NCBI GenBank assembly: GCA_020249285.1
Contig: JADCFX010000016.1
Location: 1 to 50,204, forward strand
Reading direction: 5' to 3'
DNA from: Roseomonas sp.
GTDB lineage: Bacteria; Pseudomonadota; Alphaproteobacteria; Acetobacterales; Acetobacteraceae
Length of the DNA stretch: 50,204 bases
The position numbers were made by a program, and so were the translations under genes. Positions 24,999-33,642 of the stretch are shown here, piece by piece. Below the pieces are notes generated by a model that was given only the letters and a program-made list of their open reading frames with translations, was not told the DNA's origin and searched no databases. The stretch's first letter is position 1; each line of letters opens with the position of its first letter.

Positions 24999-26455
24999 GC
25001 ACGCGCTTTTCCTTCGACAATAGCTATGCCCGCCTGCCGGAACACTTCTACATCCGGCAGGCACCCATTGCCGTGGCGGCGCCTCGGCTGGTGTATTTCA
25101 ACGCGCCGCTTGCGGAAGCGCTTGGCCTTGATGCGGCGGTGCTTGCCGGCGCTGAGGGGGCGGCGATTTTCGCTGGCAATCTTGTGCCGGAGGGCGCGGA
25201 GCCCTTGGCCATGGCCTATGCCGGGCATCAATTTGGCGGCTTCAGTCCGCGCTTGGGAGATGGCCGCGCGCTACTACTAGGCGAGGTGATTGGCCGTGAC
25301 GGGCAACGCCGCGATATCCATCTGAAAGGTAGCGGGCGCACGTTGTTTTCGCGCGGTGGCGATGGCCGCGCCGTGCTGGGGCCGATGCTGCGCGAAGCCA
25401 TCATCAGCGAAGCCATGGCAGCGCTTGGCGTGCCGACCACGCGCGCGCTTGCCGTGGCGATGACGGGTGAGGCGGTGCTGCGCGAAAAATTGCAACCGGG
25501 CGCCGTGCTGACGCGCGTGGCGGCCAGCCATATTCGTGTCGGCAGCTTTCAATATTTCGCCGCGCAGGAAGATCAGGAAGCGCTGAAGATCCTCGCGGAT
25601 TTCGCCATTGCGCGGCATGATCCTGCGGCGGCTGAGGCAGAAAACCCCTATGCTGCGCTGCTGTCAGGCGTGATTGCGCGTCAGGCGCGGCTGATCGCGA
25701 CCTGGCTTCATATCGGCTTCATTCATGGCGTGATGAATACCGACAATATGACCATCAGCGGTGAGACGATTGATTACGGCCCCTGCGCCTTCATGGATGC
25801 CTATGATCCCGGAACGGTATTGAGTTCCATTGATCATGGCGGGCGCTATGCCTATGCCAATCAGCCGCGCATGGCGCAGTGGAATTTGGCGCGTCTGGCG
25901 GAAGCGCTGCTGCCGCTTTTGGCAGAACAGGAAGAAGCCGCGCTGGAGCTTGCACAAACCGCCCTTGGCGCCTTCGCCCCTGCCTTTGAAGCCGCCTATT
26001 TCGATGGCTTCGCGCGGAAGATCGGCATTGCGGAACGCTTGCCGGAAGATACCGCGCTGATCGAGGATTTGCTCCGCCGCATGGCGGAACAGGGCGCTGA
26101 TTTCACCTTGACGTTCCGCGCCTTGGCCGATGCGGCTTCGGGCGATGCGGGGGCAGCCCGCGCACAATTCACCGACCCGGCAGCGTTTGATTCCTGGGCG
26201 GAGGGTTGGCGCGCAAGGTTGGCAGAAGAGGCTGACCCAGCGCGCCTGATGCGCGCCAGCAACCCCGCCTTCATCCCGCGCAATCATTTGGTGGAGGCTG
26301 CCATCCGCGCCGCCGAGGACCGCGATGATTTCCGCCCCTTTGAGGCGCTTATGGCAGTCTTGGCGCGGCCCTTTGAAGATCAGCCGGATCACTCCCAATA
26401 CGCCAACCCGCCCAAGCCGGAAGAACGCGTGCTGGCCACCTTCTGCGGGACCTGA
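24995..26455 (+). CDS. selO: SelO protein AMPylase (YdiU family)
   Basis: A 486-residue pseudokinase-fold adenylyltransferase that transfers AMP to protein Ser/Thr/Tyr residues, with roles in redox homeostasis. Active-site features are [11 protein letters not shown]111 in [14 protein letters not shown], the base and metal residues D250 and N251 in HGVMNTDNM, and D260 in [11 protein letters not shown]. The protein ends in FCGT. That cysteine occupies the place of the C-terminal selenocysteine of eukaryotic SelO, so a regulatory disulfide with another cysteine is possible. It overlaps the OYE gene by four bases, which pairs two redox-related activities in one transcript. Confidence 0.93.
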   Translation: MSTRFSFDNSYARLPEHFYIRQAPIAVAAPRLVYFNAPLAEALGLDAAVLAGAEGAAIFAGNLVPEGAEPLAMAYAGHQFGGFSPRLGDGRALLLGEVIGRDGQRRDIHLKGSGRTLFSRGGDGRAVLGPMLREAIISEAMAALGVPTTRALAVAMTGEAVLREKLQPGAVLTRVAASHIRVGSFQYFAAQEDQEALKILADFAIARHDPAAAEAENPYAALLSGVIARQARLIATWLHIGFIHGVMNTDNMTISGETIDYGPCAFMDAYDPGTVLSSIDHGGRYAYANQPRMAQWNLARLAEALLPLLAEQEEAALELAQTALGAFAPAFEAAYFDGFARKIGIAERLPEDTALIEDLLRRMAEQGADFTLTFRALADAASGDAGAARAQFTDPAAFDSWAEGWRARLAEEADPARLMRASNPAFIPRNHLVEAAIRAAEDRDDFRPFEALMAVLARPFEDQPDHSQYANPPKPEERVLATFCGT

Positions 26456-26490
26456 GATCACGCCCCGCCTGTTGCCTTTCAGAGGAAAAA

Positions 26491-26505
26491 GGACCACATA
26501 GGTCC
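26491..26505 (+). promoter_or_regulatory. short hairpin in the selO-nfu intergenic region
   Basis: GGACC (26491-26495) and GGTCC (26501-26505) form a five-base-pair dyad around ACATA, about 30 bases before the nfu start. It is too short to be a terminator. It could be a regulatory dyad or chance. Confidence 0.2.
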
Positions 26506-26536
26506 GGAAACCGCCTCCTACCCAAAGGGCCACGCC

Positions 26537-27103
26537 ATGTTCATCGAAACCGAAGCCACCCCGAACCCCGCCACGCTAAAATTCCTGCCAGGCCGGGATG
26601 TGATGGGCGATCGCGGCACGGCGGATTTCACCAGCGTCGAGGAAGCTGCGGGCCGCTCCCCACTCGCTGAGCGGCTTTTTGGCCTGGGTGAAGTGGCGCG
26701 CGTGTTCTTCGGTTCGGATTTCGTGACCGTGACCAAGATGCTGGATGCCGATTGGCAGATGCTGCGCCCGCAGGTGCTGGGCGCCATCATGGAACATTAT
26801 TTGGCCGGCATGCCGATCCTGGAAGGTGCCGCGGCCGAGGAACATGCCGAGGATTTTGAGGCAGCCGATCAGGAAATCGTCGCCCAGATCAAGGAATTGC
26901 TGGATACGCGCGTGCGCCCGGCGGTGGCGAGTGATGGTGGCGATATCGTGTTTCGCGGCTTCCGCGATGGCGTTGTGCGGCTGCGCATGCAGGGTGCTTG
27001 TTCCGGCTGCCCATCTTCCCGCGCCACGCTGAAGCATGGCGTGGAAAACATGCTGCGCCATTACGTGCCGGAAGTGGTGGCGGTGGAACAGGTGGAAGCC
27101 TGA
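26537..27103 (+). CDS. Nfu-type iron-sulfur cluster scaffold/carrier (NifU C-terminal family)
   Basis: A 188-residue protein with an Nfu N-terminal domain (MFIETEATPNPATLKFLPG) and a C-terminal NifU-like domain whose C155-x-x-C158 in QGACSGCPSS binds a bridging 4Fe-4S cluster in a dimer. It delivers clusters to apo-proteins in the cytoplasm. Length and layout match mitochondrial NFU1 and alphaproteobacterial homologues rather than E. coli NfuA, whose N-terminal domain is A-type. It follows selO by 81 bases and precedes a RutE-like nitroreductase by 41. The Fe-S dehydrogenase at 38193 is a possible distant client. Confidence 0.9.
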   Translation: MFIETEATPNPATLKFLPGRDVMGDRGTADFTSVEEAAGRSPLAERLFGLGEVARVFFGSDFVTVTKMLDADWQMLRPQVLGAIMEHYLAGMPILEGAAAEEHAEDFEAADQEIVAQIKELLDTRVRPAVASDGGDIVFRGFRDGVVRLRMQGACSGCPSSRATLKHGVENMLRHYVPEVVAVEQVEA

Positions 27104-27144
27104 CGCTATAGCCTTTTTTCCTGCCGCCTTTACGGAGCCAAACC

Positions 27145-27744
27145 ATGTCCGAAACTGCCGCGCCCCTTGATGACCTCGCGCTAGATCAGCTTTTTCGCGC
27201 TGCGCGTACCCAGAACAAGTGGCAGGACCGGCCCGTGCCGGATGCCAAGCTGCATGAGCTTTACGATCTGCTGAAATGGGGCCCGACTTCGGCCAATTCC
27301 TCACCCGCGCGCTTTGTCTTCATCCGCACGTCGGAAGGCAAGGCGAAGCTCAAGGAAGCGCTTTCGGCGGGGAATACCGAGAAAACCATGACCGCGCCGG
27401 TCACGGCGATTGTTTGCTACGACAGCTATTTCTACGACAAGCTCGGCCAGCTTTTCCCGCATGCAGATGCCAAGCCCTGGTTCACCTCAAGTCCTGAATT
27501 CGCGGAAAAGACTGCGTTTCGGAATGGCTCTCTTCAGGGCGCTTATCTGATGTTGGCGGCGCGCGCGGTGGGCTTGGATGTCGGCGCCATGAGCGGCTTT
27601 GACAATGCCAAGGTGGATGAGCTGTTCCTGTTCGGCACCGGCTGGAAGTCCAACTTCCTGGTCAATCTGGGCTATGGCGACCCCGCCGGCCTGTTCCCCC
27701 GCAGCCCTCGGCTTTCCTTTGATGAGGCCGCGCGGCTGGAATAG
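27145..27744 (+). CDS. RutE/HadB-like nitroreductase (malonic semialdehyde reductase type)
   Basis: A 199-residue FMN nitroreductase-fold protein. The FMN contacts are predicted in [15 protein letters not shown] and in [17 protein letters not shown], and the C-terminal half has [25 protein letters not shown]. This is the pattern of RutE, which reduces malonic semialdehyde to 3-hydroxypropionate in pyrimidine breakdown. No other rut genes are present here, so it may serve another aldehyde or enone, and no symbol is given. It is preceded by CGGAGC, a fair ribosome site, and followed by a 9-bp GC-rich hairpin. Confidence 0.85.
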   Translation: MSETAAPLDDLALDQLFRAARTQNKWQDRPVPDAKLHELYDLLKWGPTSANSSPARFVFIRTSEGKAKLKEALSAGNTEKTMTAPVTAIVCYDSYFYDKLGQLFPHADAKPWFTSSPEFAEKTAFRNGSLQGAYLMLAARAVGLDVGAMSGFDNAKVDELFLFGTGWKSNFLVNLGYGDPAGLFPRSPRLSFDEAARLE

Positions 27745-27754
27745 GCGCACCGCG

Positions 27755-27778
27755 CCCGCCGGGTTTGCCCCCGGCGGG
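27755..27778 (+). terminator. GC-rich hairpin after the RutE-like gene, before trpB
   Basis: CCCGCCGGG (27755-27763) and CCCGGCGGG (27770-27778) are perfect arms with a TTTGCC loop. Only TTCT follows, so intrinsic termination may be weak. It separates the redox gene run from trpBA. Confidence 0.5.
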
Positions 27779-27823
27779 TTCTAGACTAAACAGGCAGCAA
27801 CACACGCAAATTGAGAGACTGCC

Positions 27824-29041
27824 TTGAACAAGCCGCTGCCCAATTCCTTCCGCCAGGGGCCTGATGCCCGTGGACGCTTCGGCCCTTATGGCGGGCGTTT
27901 CGTTGCTGAAACGCTGATGCCGCTGATCCTTGAGGTTGAAAAAGCCTATGAGGAAGCGAAGCGCGACCCTGCCTTCATGAATGAATGGCGGCGCTTGCTG
28001 ACCCATTATGTGGGCCGGCCAAGCCCGCTTTGGTTGGCGGAACGCCTGACGCAAAAGCTTGGCGGGGCGAAAATCTATTTCAAGCGCGATGAGCTGAACC
28101 ATACCGGCGCGCATAAGATCAATGCCGTGCTTGGACAGATCATGCTGGCGAAGCGCATGGGCAAAACGCGCATCATCGCGGAAACCGGCGCCGGGCAGCA
28201 TGGCGTTGCCACCGCGACTGCTTGTGCCTTGTTCGACCTGCCCTGCACCGTGTTCATGGGTGCCACCGATGTGGAACGCCAGCAGCCTAACGTGTTTCGC
28301 ATGAAGCTATTGGGGGCAGAGGTTGTGCCCGTGACCTCCGGCGCTGCGACGCTGAAGGATGCGATGAATGAAGGGCTGCGCGATTGGGTCGCCAATGTGC
28401 ACGATACCTATTACTGCATCGGCACGGTCGCTGGCCCGCATCCCTTCCCGATGATGGTGCGCGATTTCCAATCCGTGATTGGCACAGAAGCGCGCGAGCA
28501 AATGATGGCCGCCGAAGGGCGCCTGCCGGATTTGCTGGTGGCTGCGATTGGCGGCGGTTCCAATGCCATGGGGTTGTTCTACCCCTTCCTGGATGATCCA
28601 AGCGTTGCAATGCACGGCGTGGAAGCCGCCGGCAAGGGCATGGATACGGAAGAACACGCGGCGTCGCTCACGAAGGGCCGCCCCGGCGTTTTGCACGGCA
28701 ACCGCACCTATCTGTTGCAGGATGACTTCGGCCAGATACTGGAAGCGCATTCGATCAGCGCCGGCCTGGACTATCCCGGTGTTGGCCCCGAACACGCCTG
28801 GCTGCATGACATCAAGCGCGTGGAATACATGAGTGCGACGGATGATGCGGCGCTGTCGGCCTTCCAGCTTTGTTCGCGCATGGAAGGCATCATCCCCGCT
28901 TTGGAACCGGCGCATGCGCTGGCGCATGTGATCAAGATAGCGCCCAGCATGCCGAAGGATAAGCTGATCATCATGAATATGTGCGGGCGTGGCGATAAGG
29001 ATATCTTCACCGTGGCGCGCGCCCTTGGCGTATCGATGTGA
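27824..29041 (+). CDS. trpB: tryptophan synthase beta chain
   Basis: A 405-residue PLP enzyme joining indole and serine to make tryptophan. The N-terminus [17 protein letters not shown] is standard, [15 protein letters not shown] follows, and the PLP lysine is K98 in [11 protein letters not shown]. The phosphate loop GGGSNAMG and the C-terminal GRGDKD are present. The start is TTG at 27824-27826, with GAGAG seven to eleven bases upstream. No ATG in frame gives the conserved N-terminus, so the TTG is well supported. It directly precedes trpA. No trpF is in the window and no leader peptide with tandem tryptophans was seen in the short upstream gap. Confidence 0.96.
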   Translation: MNKPLPNSFRQGPDARGRFGPYGGRFVAETLMPLILEVEKAYEEAKRDPAFMNEWRRLLTHYVGRPSPLWLAERLTQKLGGAKIYFKRDELNHTGAHKINAVLGQIMLAKRMGKTRIIAETGAGQHGVATATACALFDLPCTVFMGATDVERQQPNVFRMKLLGAEVVPVTSGAATLKDAMNEGLRDWVANVHDTYYCIGTVAGPHPFPMMVRDFQSVIGTEAREQMMAAEGRLPDLLVAAIGGGSNAMGLFYPFLDDPSVAMHGVEAAGKGMDTEEHAASLTKGRPGVLHGNRTYLLQDDFGQILEAHSISAGLDYPGVGPEHAWLHDIKRVEYMSATDDAALSAFQLCSRMEGIIPALEPAHALAHVIKIAPSMPKDKLIIMNMCGRGDKDIFTVARALGVSM

Positions 29042-29046
29042 GTGTC

Positions 29047-29883
29047 ATGACCCAAACCTCCCGCATCGCCGCGCGCTTCGCTTCCCTGCGCGCCGAAGGG
29101 CGCGGCGCCTTGATACCGTTTCTGGAAGCTTTCGATCCGGACCGCGCGACCGCCATGGAAATCCTGCGCGGCTTTCCGGGTGCGGGCGCGGATTTGATTG
29201 AAATCGGCTGCCCCTTCACGGACCCCATGGCCGATGGCCCAACCGTGCAGCGCGCCGGCCAGCGCGGGCTGAAGGCGGGCGCGACGCTTGCCGGCACCCT
29301 GCAAATGGTGCGCGAATTTCGCACCGGAGATGCCGCAACGCCGATCATTCTGATGGGGTATTACAATCCTATCCTGTCCTATGGCGCCAATTTCTGCGCT
29401 GATGCTGCGGCGGCGGGCGTGGATGGCCTGATCATTGTGGATGTGCCGCCGGAAGAAGCGGATGAAATTGAACCCCAAGCGCGTGCCGCCGGGCTTGATA
29501 TGATCCGCCTGATTGCGCCGACCACAGATGATGCACGCATGATCAAGGTTTTGGCCGCGACATCCGGCTTCATCTATTACGTTGCCATCACCGGCATCAC
29601 CGGCACACGCAGCGCGACCGGCGCCGAATTGGCCGAAGCCATTCCGCGCATCCGCAAACACACCAAGCTGCCAATCGCGATTGGCTTTGGCGTGCGCACA
29701 CCGGAACAGGCGGCTGAGGCCGCGCGGATTGCCGATGGCGCTGTGGTGGCCTCAGCGTTGATTGATGTTCTGGCGAATGATCTGGACGCGGAAGGCCGCG
29801 CCAAGCCTGGCACCGCGCAGAAGGTGCTGGATCAGGTTGCGGCGCTGGCTGCGGCGGTGCGGAGTGTCAAGAAGGGCGCCTGA
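29047..29883 (+). CDS. trpA: tryptophan synthase alpha chain
   Basis: A 278-residue TIM-barrel subunit that cleaves indole-3-glycerol phosphate to indole, which is channelled to TrpB. Catalytic residues are E52 in LIEIGCPFTDP and D63 in MADGPTVQ, with the usual 11-residue spacing. Loop 6 lies in the TGITGTRSA region, and the phosphate site includes IGFGVRTPEQA. The ATG at 29047 is taken. A GTG at 29038 overlaps the trpB stop and would add three residues, so either start keeps the genes coupled. The next gene, a CoA-transferase, begins 33 bases later with its own ribosome site. Confidence 0.95.
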   Translation: MTQTSRIAARFASLRAEGRGALIPFLEAFDPDRATAMEILRGFPGAGADLIEIGCPFTDPMADGPTVQRAGQRGLKAGATLAGTLQMVREFRTGDAATPIILMGYYNPILSYGANFCADAAAAGVDGLIIVDVPPEEADEIEPQARAAGLDMIRLIAPTTDDARMIKVLAATSGFIYYVAITGITGTRSATGAELAEAIPRIRKHTKLPIAIGFGVRTPEQAAEAARIADGAVVASALIDVLANDLDAEGRAKPGTAQKVLDQVAALAAAVRSVKKGA

Positions 29884-29916
29884 AGGCGTCGCTTAGGTTG
29901 TTGAGAGGAAAACTTT

Positions 29917-31122
29917 ATGGCTGCCCCCATTGGTCCCCTATCTGGTTTGCGTGTGCTTGATCTGACGCGCGTTTTGGCCGGCCCCACCTGTACCCAAATG
30001 CTGGGCGATTTGGGCGCGGAAGTGATCAAGATTGAACGCCCGGAAGCGGGCGATGATACGCGCGGCTTCGCACCGCCTTTCGTGCCGAATACGAAGGAAA
30101 GCGCTTATTTCGTCGGCGTCAATCGCAACAAGAAATCCGTGACACTGGATATCGCCAAGCCCGAGGGTCAGGCGATCATCCATAAGCTGCTGGAACATTG
30201 CGATATCCTGGTTGAGAACTTCAAGGTCGGCGCCTTGGCGAAATACGGCCTGGGCTATGAGCAATTGGCCAAGACCCATCCGCGCCTGATCTATTGTTCC
30301 ATCACTGGCTTCGGCCAGACAGGCCCTTACGCGCCGCGCCCTGGTTATGATGCGCTGATCCAGGCCATGGGTGGTGTCATGTCGCTCACGGGCGAACCCA
30401 ATGGCTCACCGCAAAAGGTTGGTGTGCCGGTCGCTGATCTTTTCGCGGGGCTTTATGGCTGCATTGGCATTCTGGCGGCGGTGAACCATCGTAACAATAC
30501 CGGGCAAGGCCAGCAGATTGATATCGGCATGCTGGACACGCATGTGGCCTGGCTCGCCAATCAGGGCATGAATTATCTGGCGACAGGCGAAAACCCGCCG
30601 CGCCTTGGCAATCAGCACCCGAATATCGCGCCCTATCAGGAATTTCCGACCAAGGATGGCTATATCATCCTGGCGGTTGGCAATGACCCGACTTTTGAAC
30701 GCTTCTGCAAGGCTTTCGGCCAGGAAGCTTTGCTGGCCGACCCGCGCTTCGCCACCAACCCGATCCGTGTGCAGAATCGCCAATTGGTGACGGATACGCT
30801 GACGCCCGTGATGAAATCCAAAACCACGGCGGAATGGATTGATGCGCTGGAAGCGCTCAAGATCGGCTGTGGCCCCATCAATACGCTGGAACAGGTTTTC
30901 GCCGACCCGCATGTGCAGGCGCGCGAAATGGTCGTGGAAATGGCGCATGGCAGTGGTGAGACGGTGAAGGTCATCGCCAATCCCGTGAAGCTTTCCGCGA
31001 CCCCGCCCAGCTATCGCAGCGCGCCGCCCGTGCTTGGCGAACACACCAATGCCGTGCTGGGCGATGTGCTGAAGATGAGTGCGGCGGAAATTGCCGCACT
31101 CAAGGACAAAGGCATTTTGTGA
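29917..31122 (+). CDS. CaiB/BaiF (family III) CoA-transferase
   Basis: A 401-residue enzyme that moves CoA between carboxylic acids via an aspartyl-CoA intermediate. The N-terminus VLDLTRVLAGPTCTQMLGDLG is diagnostic. The catalytic aspartate is D174 in VGVPVADLFAGLY. CSITGFGQTGPYAPRPGYD and IGMLDTHVAWL follow the family order. It is full length. GAGAGGAAA precedes the ATG. The downstream alpha/beta hydrolase starts inside its stop codon (TGATG), so the two are coupled. The acids involved are unknown, since formyl-, succinyl- and mesaconyl-CoA transferases all look alike at this level. Confidence 0.9.
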   Translation: MAAPIGPLSGLRVLDLTRVLAGPTCTQMLGDLGAEVIKIERPEAGDDTRGFAPPFVPNTKESAYFVGVNRNKKSVTLDIAKPEGQAIIHKLLEHCDILVENFKVGALAKYGLGYEQLAKTHPRLIYCSITGFGQTGPYAPRPGYDALIQAMGGVMSLTGEPNGSPQKVGVPVADLFAGLYGCIGILAAVNHRNNTGQGQQIDIGMLDTHVAWLANQGMNYLATGENPPRLGNQHPNIAPYQEFPTKDGYIILAVGNDPTFERFCKAFGQEALLADPRFATNPIRVQNRQLVTDTLTPVMKSKTTAEWIDALEALKIGCGPINTLEQVFADPHVQAREMVVEMAHGSGETVKVIANPVKLSATPPSYRSAPPVLGEHTNAVLGDVLKMSAAEIAALKDKGIL

Positions 31123-31982
31123 TGGCGCTGCCCGCGGGTGCCCGCGCCGGCGCTTTGCGCTGGCTTTCGCCTGCGGGTTTCTTCGCGCTGCGCTGGCTGG
31201 AATGGGGCCCGCTTGATGGCGCGCCTGTGATTTGTGTGCATGGGCTGACGCGGAGTGGGCGGGATTTTGATGCACTCGCCGCCGCACTTGCCGCTTCCGG
31301 TCGGCGCGTGTTTTGCCCGGATTTGCCGGGGCGTGGTGCTTCGGATTGGTTGCCCAACCCCGCGCTCTATCAGCCACCGATCTATTCCCAGGCTTTGGCG
31401 CATCTTTTGGCGCGCATGGATGGGCCGGTGGATTGGGTCGGCACATCTTTGGGCGGCATTTGCGGCATGGGCATTGCCGCAACACCCGGTAATGTGATCA
31501 GGCGCATGGTGCTGAATGATGTCGGCGCCATCATCCCCGCCGCAGCCCTAAAACGCATTCGCGATTACATCAATCAGCCCGCGCAGGCCTTTCGCGATAT
31601 CGCTGCGCTGGAAGCGCATTTGCGCAAGGTGCATGCGCCCTTTGGCAAGCTAAGCGATGCCGAATGGCGGCATTTGGCGGAAACCTCTGCCCGGCGCGAT
31701 GCAGAAGGCGCGCTGCAATTGCATTACGATCCCGCGATCACGCATGCCTTCAGCACGGGCGATATTGCGGATATTGATCTTACGCCCTTCTGGACGACCA
31801 TTGCCATTCCGGTGCTGATTCTGCGCGGTGTCACCAGCGATATCTTGCCCGCGGAAGTCGCGGCGGAAATGGCGCGCAAGCCAAACGCGCGGCTGATTGA
31901 AATTGCCGATGCCGGCCATGCGCCGGCCCTGATGGCGGCGGGCCAAATCGGCGCCATTCAGGATTTCCTGAACGCACCATAG
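31122..31982 (+). CDS. alpha/beta hydrolase
   Basis: A 286-residue alpha/beta-fold hydrolase. The oxyanion region is VICVHGLTRSGRDFD, the nucleophile is S109 in VGTSLGGICG, a likely acid lies near RGVTSDILP, and the histidine is in ADAGHAPALM. There is no signal peptide, so it is cytoplasmic. The ATG at 31122 overlaps the CoA-transferase stop by one base, implying a paired function such as thioester or lactone hydrolysis, which is inference. The chemistry (esterase, thioesterase or C-C hydrolase) cannot be chosen from sequence alone. Confidence 0.85.
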   Translation: MALPAGARAGALRWLSPAGFFALRWLEWGPLDGAPVICVHGLTRSGRDFDALAAALAASGRRVFCPDLPGRGASDWLPNPALYQPPIYSQALAHLLARMDGPVDWVGTSLGGICGMGIAATPGNVIRRMVLNDVGAIIPAAALKRIRDYINQPAQAFRDIAALEAHLRKVHAPFGKLSDAEWRHLAETSARRDAEGALQLHYDPAITHAFSTGDIADIDLTPFWTTIAIPVLILRGVTSDILPAEVAAEMARKPNARLIEIADAGHAPALMAAGQIGAIQDFLNAP

Positions 31983-32043
31983 CGCTTGGCGCCACGCGCC
32001 CGGCCTGCTTCACTGTTTCCATGATTTGATCGAGGTTTGCCGC

Positions 32044-33606
32044 ATGTATGATGTGATTGTGGTGGGCGCGGGTTCATCGGGCGCGGCTTTGGCTGCTCGG
32101 CTTTCTGAGGATTCGCATCGGCGCGTGTTGCTGCTGGAAGCAGGGCGCGATTGGCGCTCGGCGGAAGCACCACCTGAACTCCGCAGCCCGAATATCGTGC
32201 CCTTCATGCATGACCCGAAGCACCAGGCCGCCTGGCAATGGCCAGGGCTGATGACGCGGCGCACCCGCGCTCAGGCACCGAAATTCTATTGGCGCGGCAA
32301 GGCGCTGGGTGGTTCCTCCACAGTCAATGCACAAATCGCCATCCGTGGCGTGCCAGCCGCTTTCGATGCCTGGGCGGAAGCAGGATGTGAGGGTTGGTCA
32401 GCGGCTGATGTCATGCCCCTTTTCGATGCCATCGAAGATGATGCGAATTATGGAACGCCCGGCAAGCGCCAAGGCGGCCCCATCCCGGTCTGGCGCATGC
32501 CGGAAGAAAATTGGGGCGCGGTGGATCGTGCGCTGCGTGATGCCGCGCGGCTGGCAGGTTATCCCGTGAAGCCCGATTTGAACGCGCCGGAAGGCGAAGG
32601 GCTTTCCTGCAACCCGATCAATCTGCGGCACGGCCAGCGCGTGACGACCAATGATGGCTATCTGGAACCAGCGCGTGGGCGGGCGAACCTGACCATTCGC
32701 GGTGATGCCTTGGTGGATCGCGTGATCTTCGAAGGGCGCCGCGCGGCTGGTGTGCGCGTGCGCTTCGGTGCCGGCGCTTTAGAGGATATTGCTGCGCGAG
32801 AAGTGGTGCTTTGTGCCGGCGCCATCCATAGCCCCTGCATTTTGATGCGCAGCGGCATCGGCCCTGCCCAGGCTTTGCGCGGCTTGGGTATTGACGTGCT
32901 TCATGATGCGCCTGCTGTCGGGCAGCATTTCATGGATCACCCGATCCTACGCGCAAGTCTTGCGCTGAAGCCTGGCTTTCGCGCTGAAGGCGCTGATGCG
33001 CGGCATACCAATTGCTGCCTGACCTATAGCAGCAAGCTTGGCGGTGGTGGTGAGCGTGACATGATCATCATCGCCTACAACCATCGCGGCCTGGCTGAAG
33101 GCGGCGTGGCGCCTAATGGCGGCATAGGTGTGGCACTTTATGATGCGCTGTCGCGCGGGGAAGTGCGTTTGACCTCAGCCGATCCTGGTGCGCAGCCGGT
33201 GGTGGAAGAAAATATGCTGGACCATCCGGCGGACCGGCTGCGGATGCGTGATGGCGTGCGGCGCCTTGCGAAGCTTTGCGCCTTGTCGCCGGTGGCCGAT
33301 ATTGCGGACGCCATCACCTTTGGCGAAACCGCGCTTACCATGACGGAAGCCGCCGCGCTTTCGGATGATGCTTTGGATGCGCTGATGCTCGATCAGGCAG
33401 GCGATATCCAGCACGCCGCCGGCACTTGCCGCATGACCGCGCATGAGGACCCGCGCGGTGTGGTTGACCCTGATCTGAAGGTGCGCAGTGTGGAAGGGCT
33501 CCGTATCGCAGATGCTTCCATCATGCCAAGTGATTGCCGCGCCAATCTGCATTTCACCTGTGTGATGATTGGTGAAGCGGCGGCGCGGCGGATGCGCGCG
33601 GTTTGA
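32044..33606 (+). CDS. GMC-family FAD oxidoreductase (choline/alcohol dehydrogenase-like)
   Basis: A 520-residue flavoprotein. The FAD-binding motif is MYDVIVVGAGSSGAALAARL at the very N-terminus, and the GMC signature is around RGKALGGSSTVNAQ. VLCAGAIHSPCILMRSGIG marks the second signature, and the C-terminus carries the proposed catalytic histidine region QHAAGTCRM and the final CRANLHFTCVMIGEAA. The family oxidises alcohols or choline-like compounds to aldehydes. The ATG at 32044 has GAGG upstream and places the Rossmann motif at residue 6. It follows the hydrolase by 61 bases. The usual terminal N-x-P-T segment reads differently here, so the substrate is unsure. Confidence 0.87.
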   Translation: MYDVIVVGAGSSGAALAARLSEDSHRRVLLLEAGRDWRSAEAPPELRSPNIVPFMHDPKHQAAWQWPGLMTRRTRAQAPKFYWRGKALGGSSTVNAQIAIRGVPAAFDAWAEAGCEGWSAADVMPLFDAIEDDANYGTPGKRQGGPIPVWRMPEENWGAVDRALRDAARLAGYPVKPDLNAPEGEGLSCNPINLRHGQRVTTNDGYLEPARGRANLTIRGDALVDRVIFEGRRAAGVRVRFGAGALEDIAAREVVLCAGAIHSPCILMRSGIGPAQALRGLGIDVLHDAPAVGQHFMDHPILRASLALKPGFRAEGADARHTNCCLTYSSKLGGGGERDMIIIAYNHRGLAEGGVAPNGGIGVALYDALSRGEVRLTSADPGAQPVVEENMLDHPADRLRMRDGVRRLAKLCALSPVADIADAITFGETALTMTEAAALSDDALDALMLDQAGDIQHAAGTCRMTAHEDPRGVVDPDLKVRSVEGLRIADASIMPSDCRANLHFTCVMIGEAAARRMRAV

Positions 33607-33642
33607 AAATGCACTGAAAAAGACCCTCAATGAAAAAAGCGC

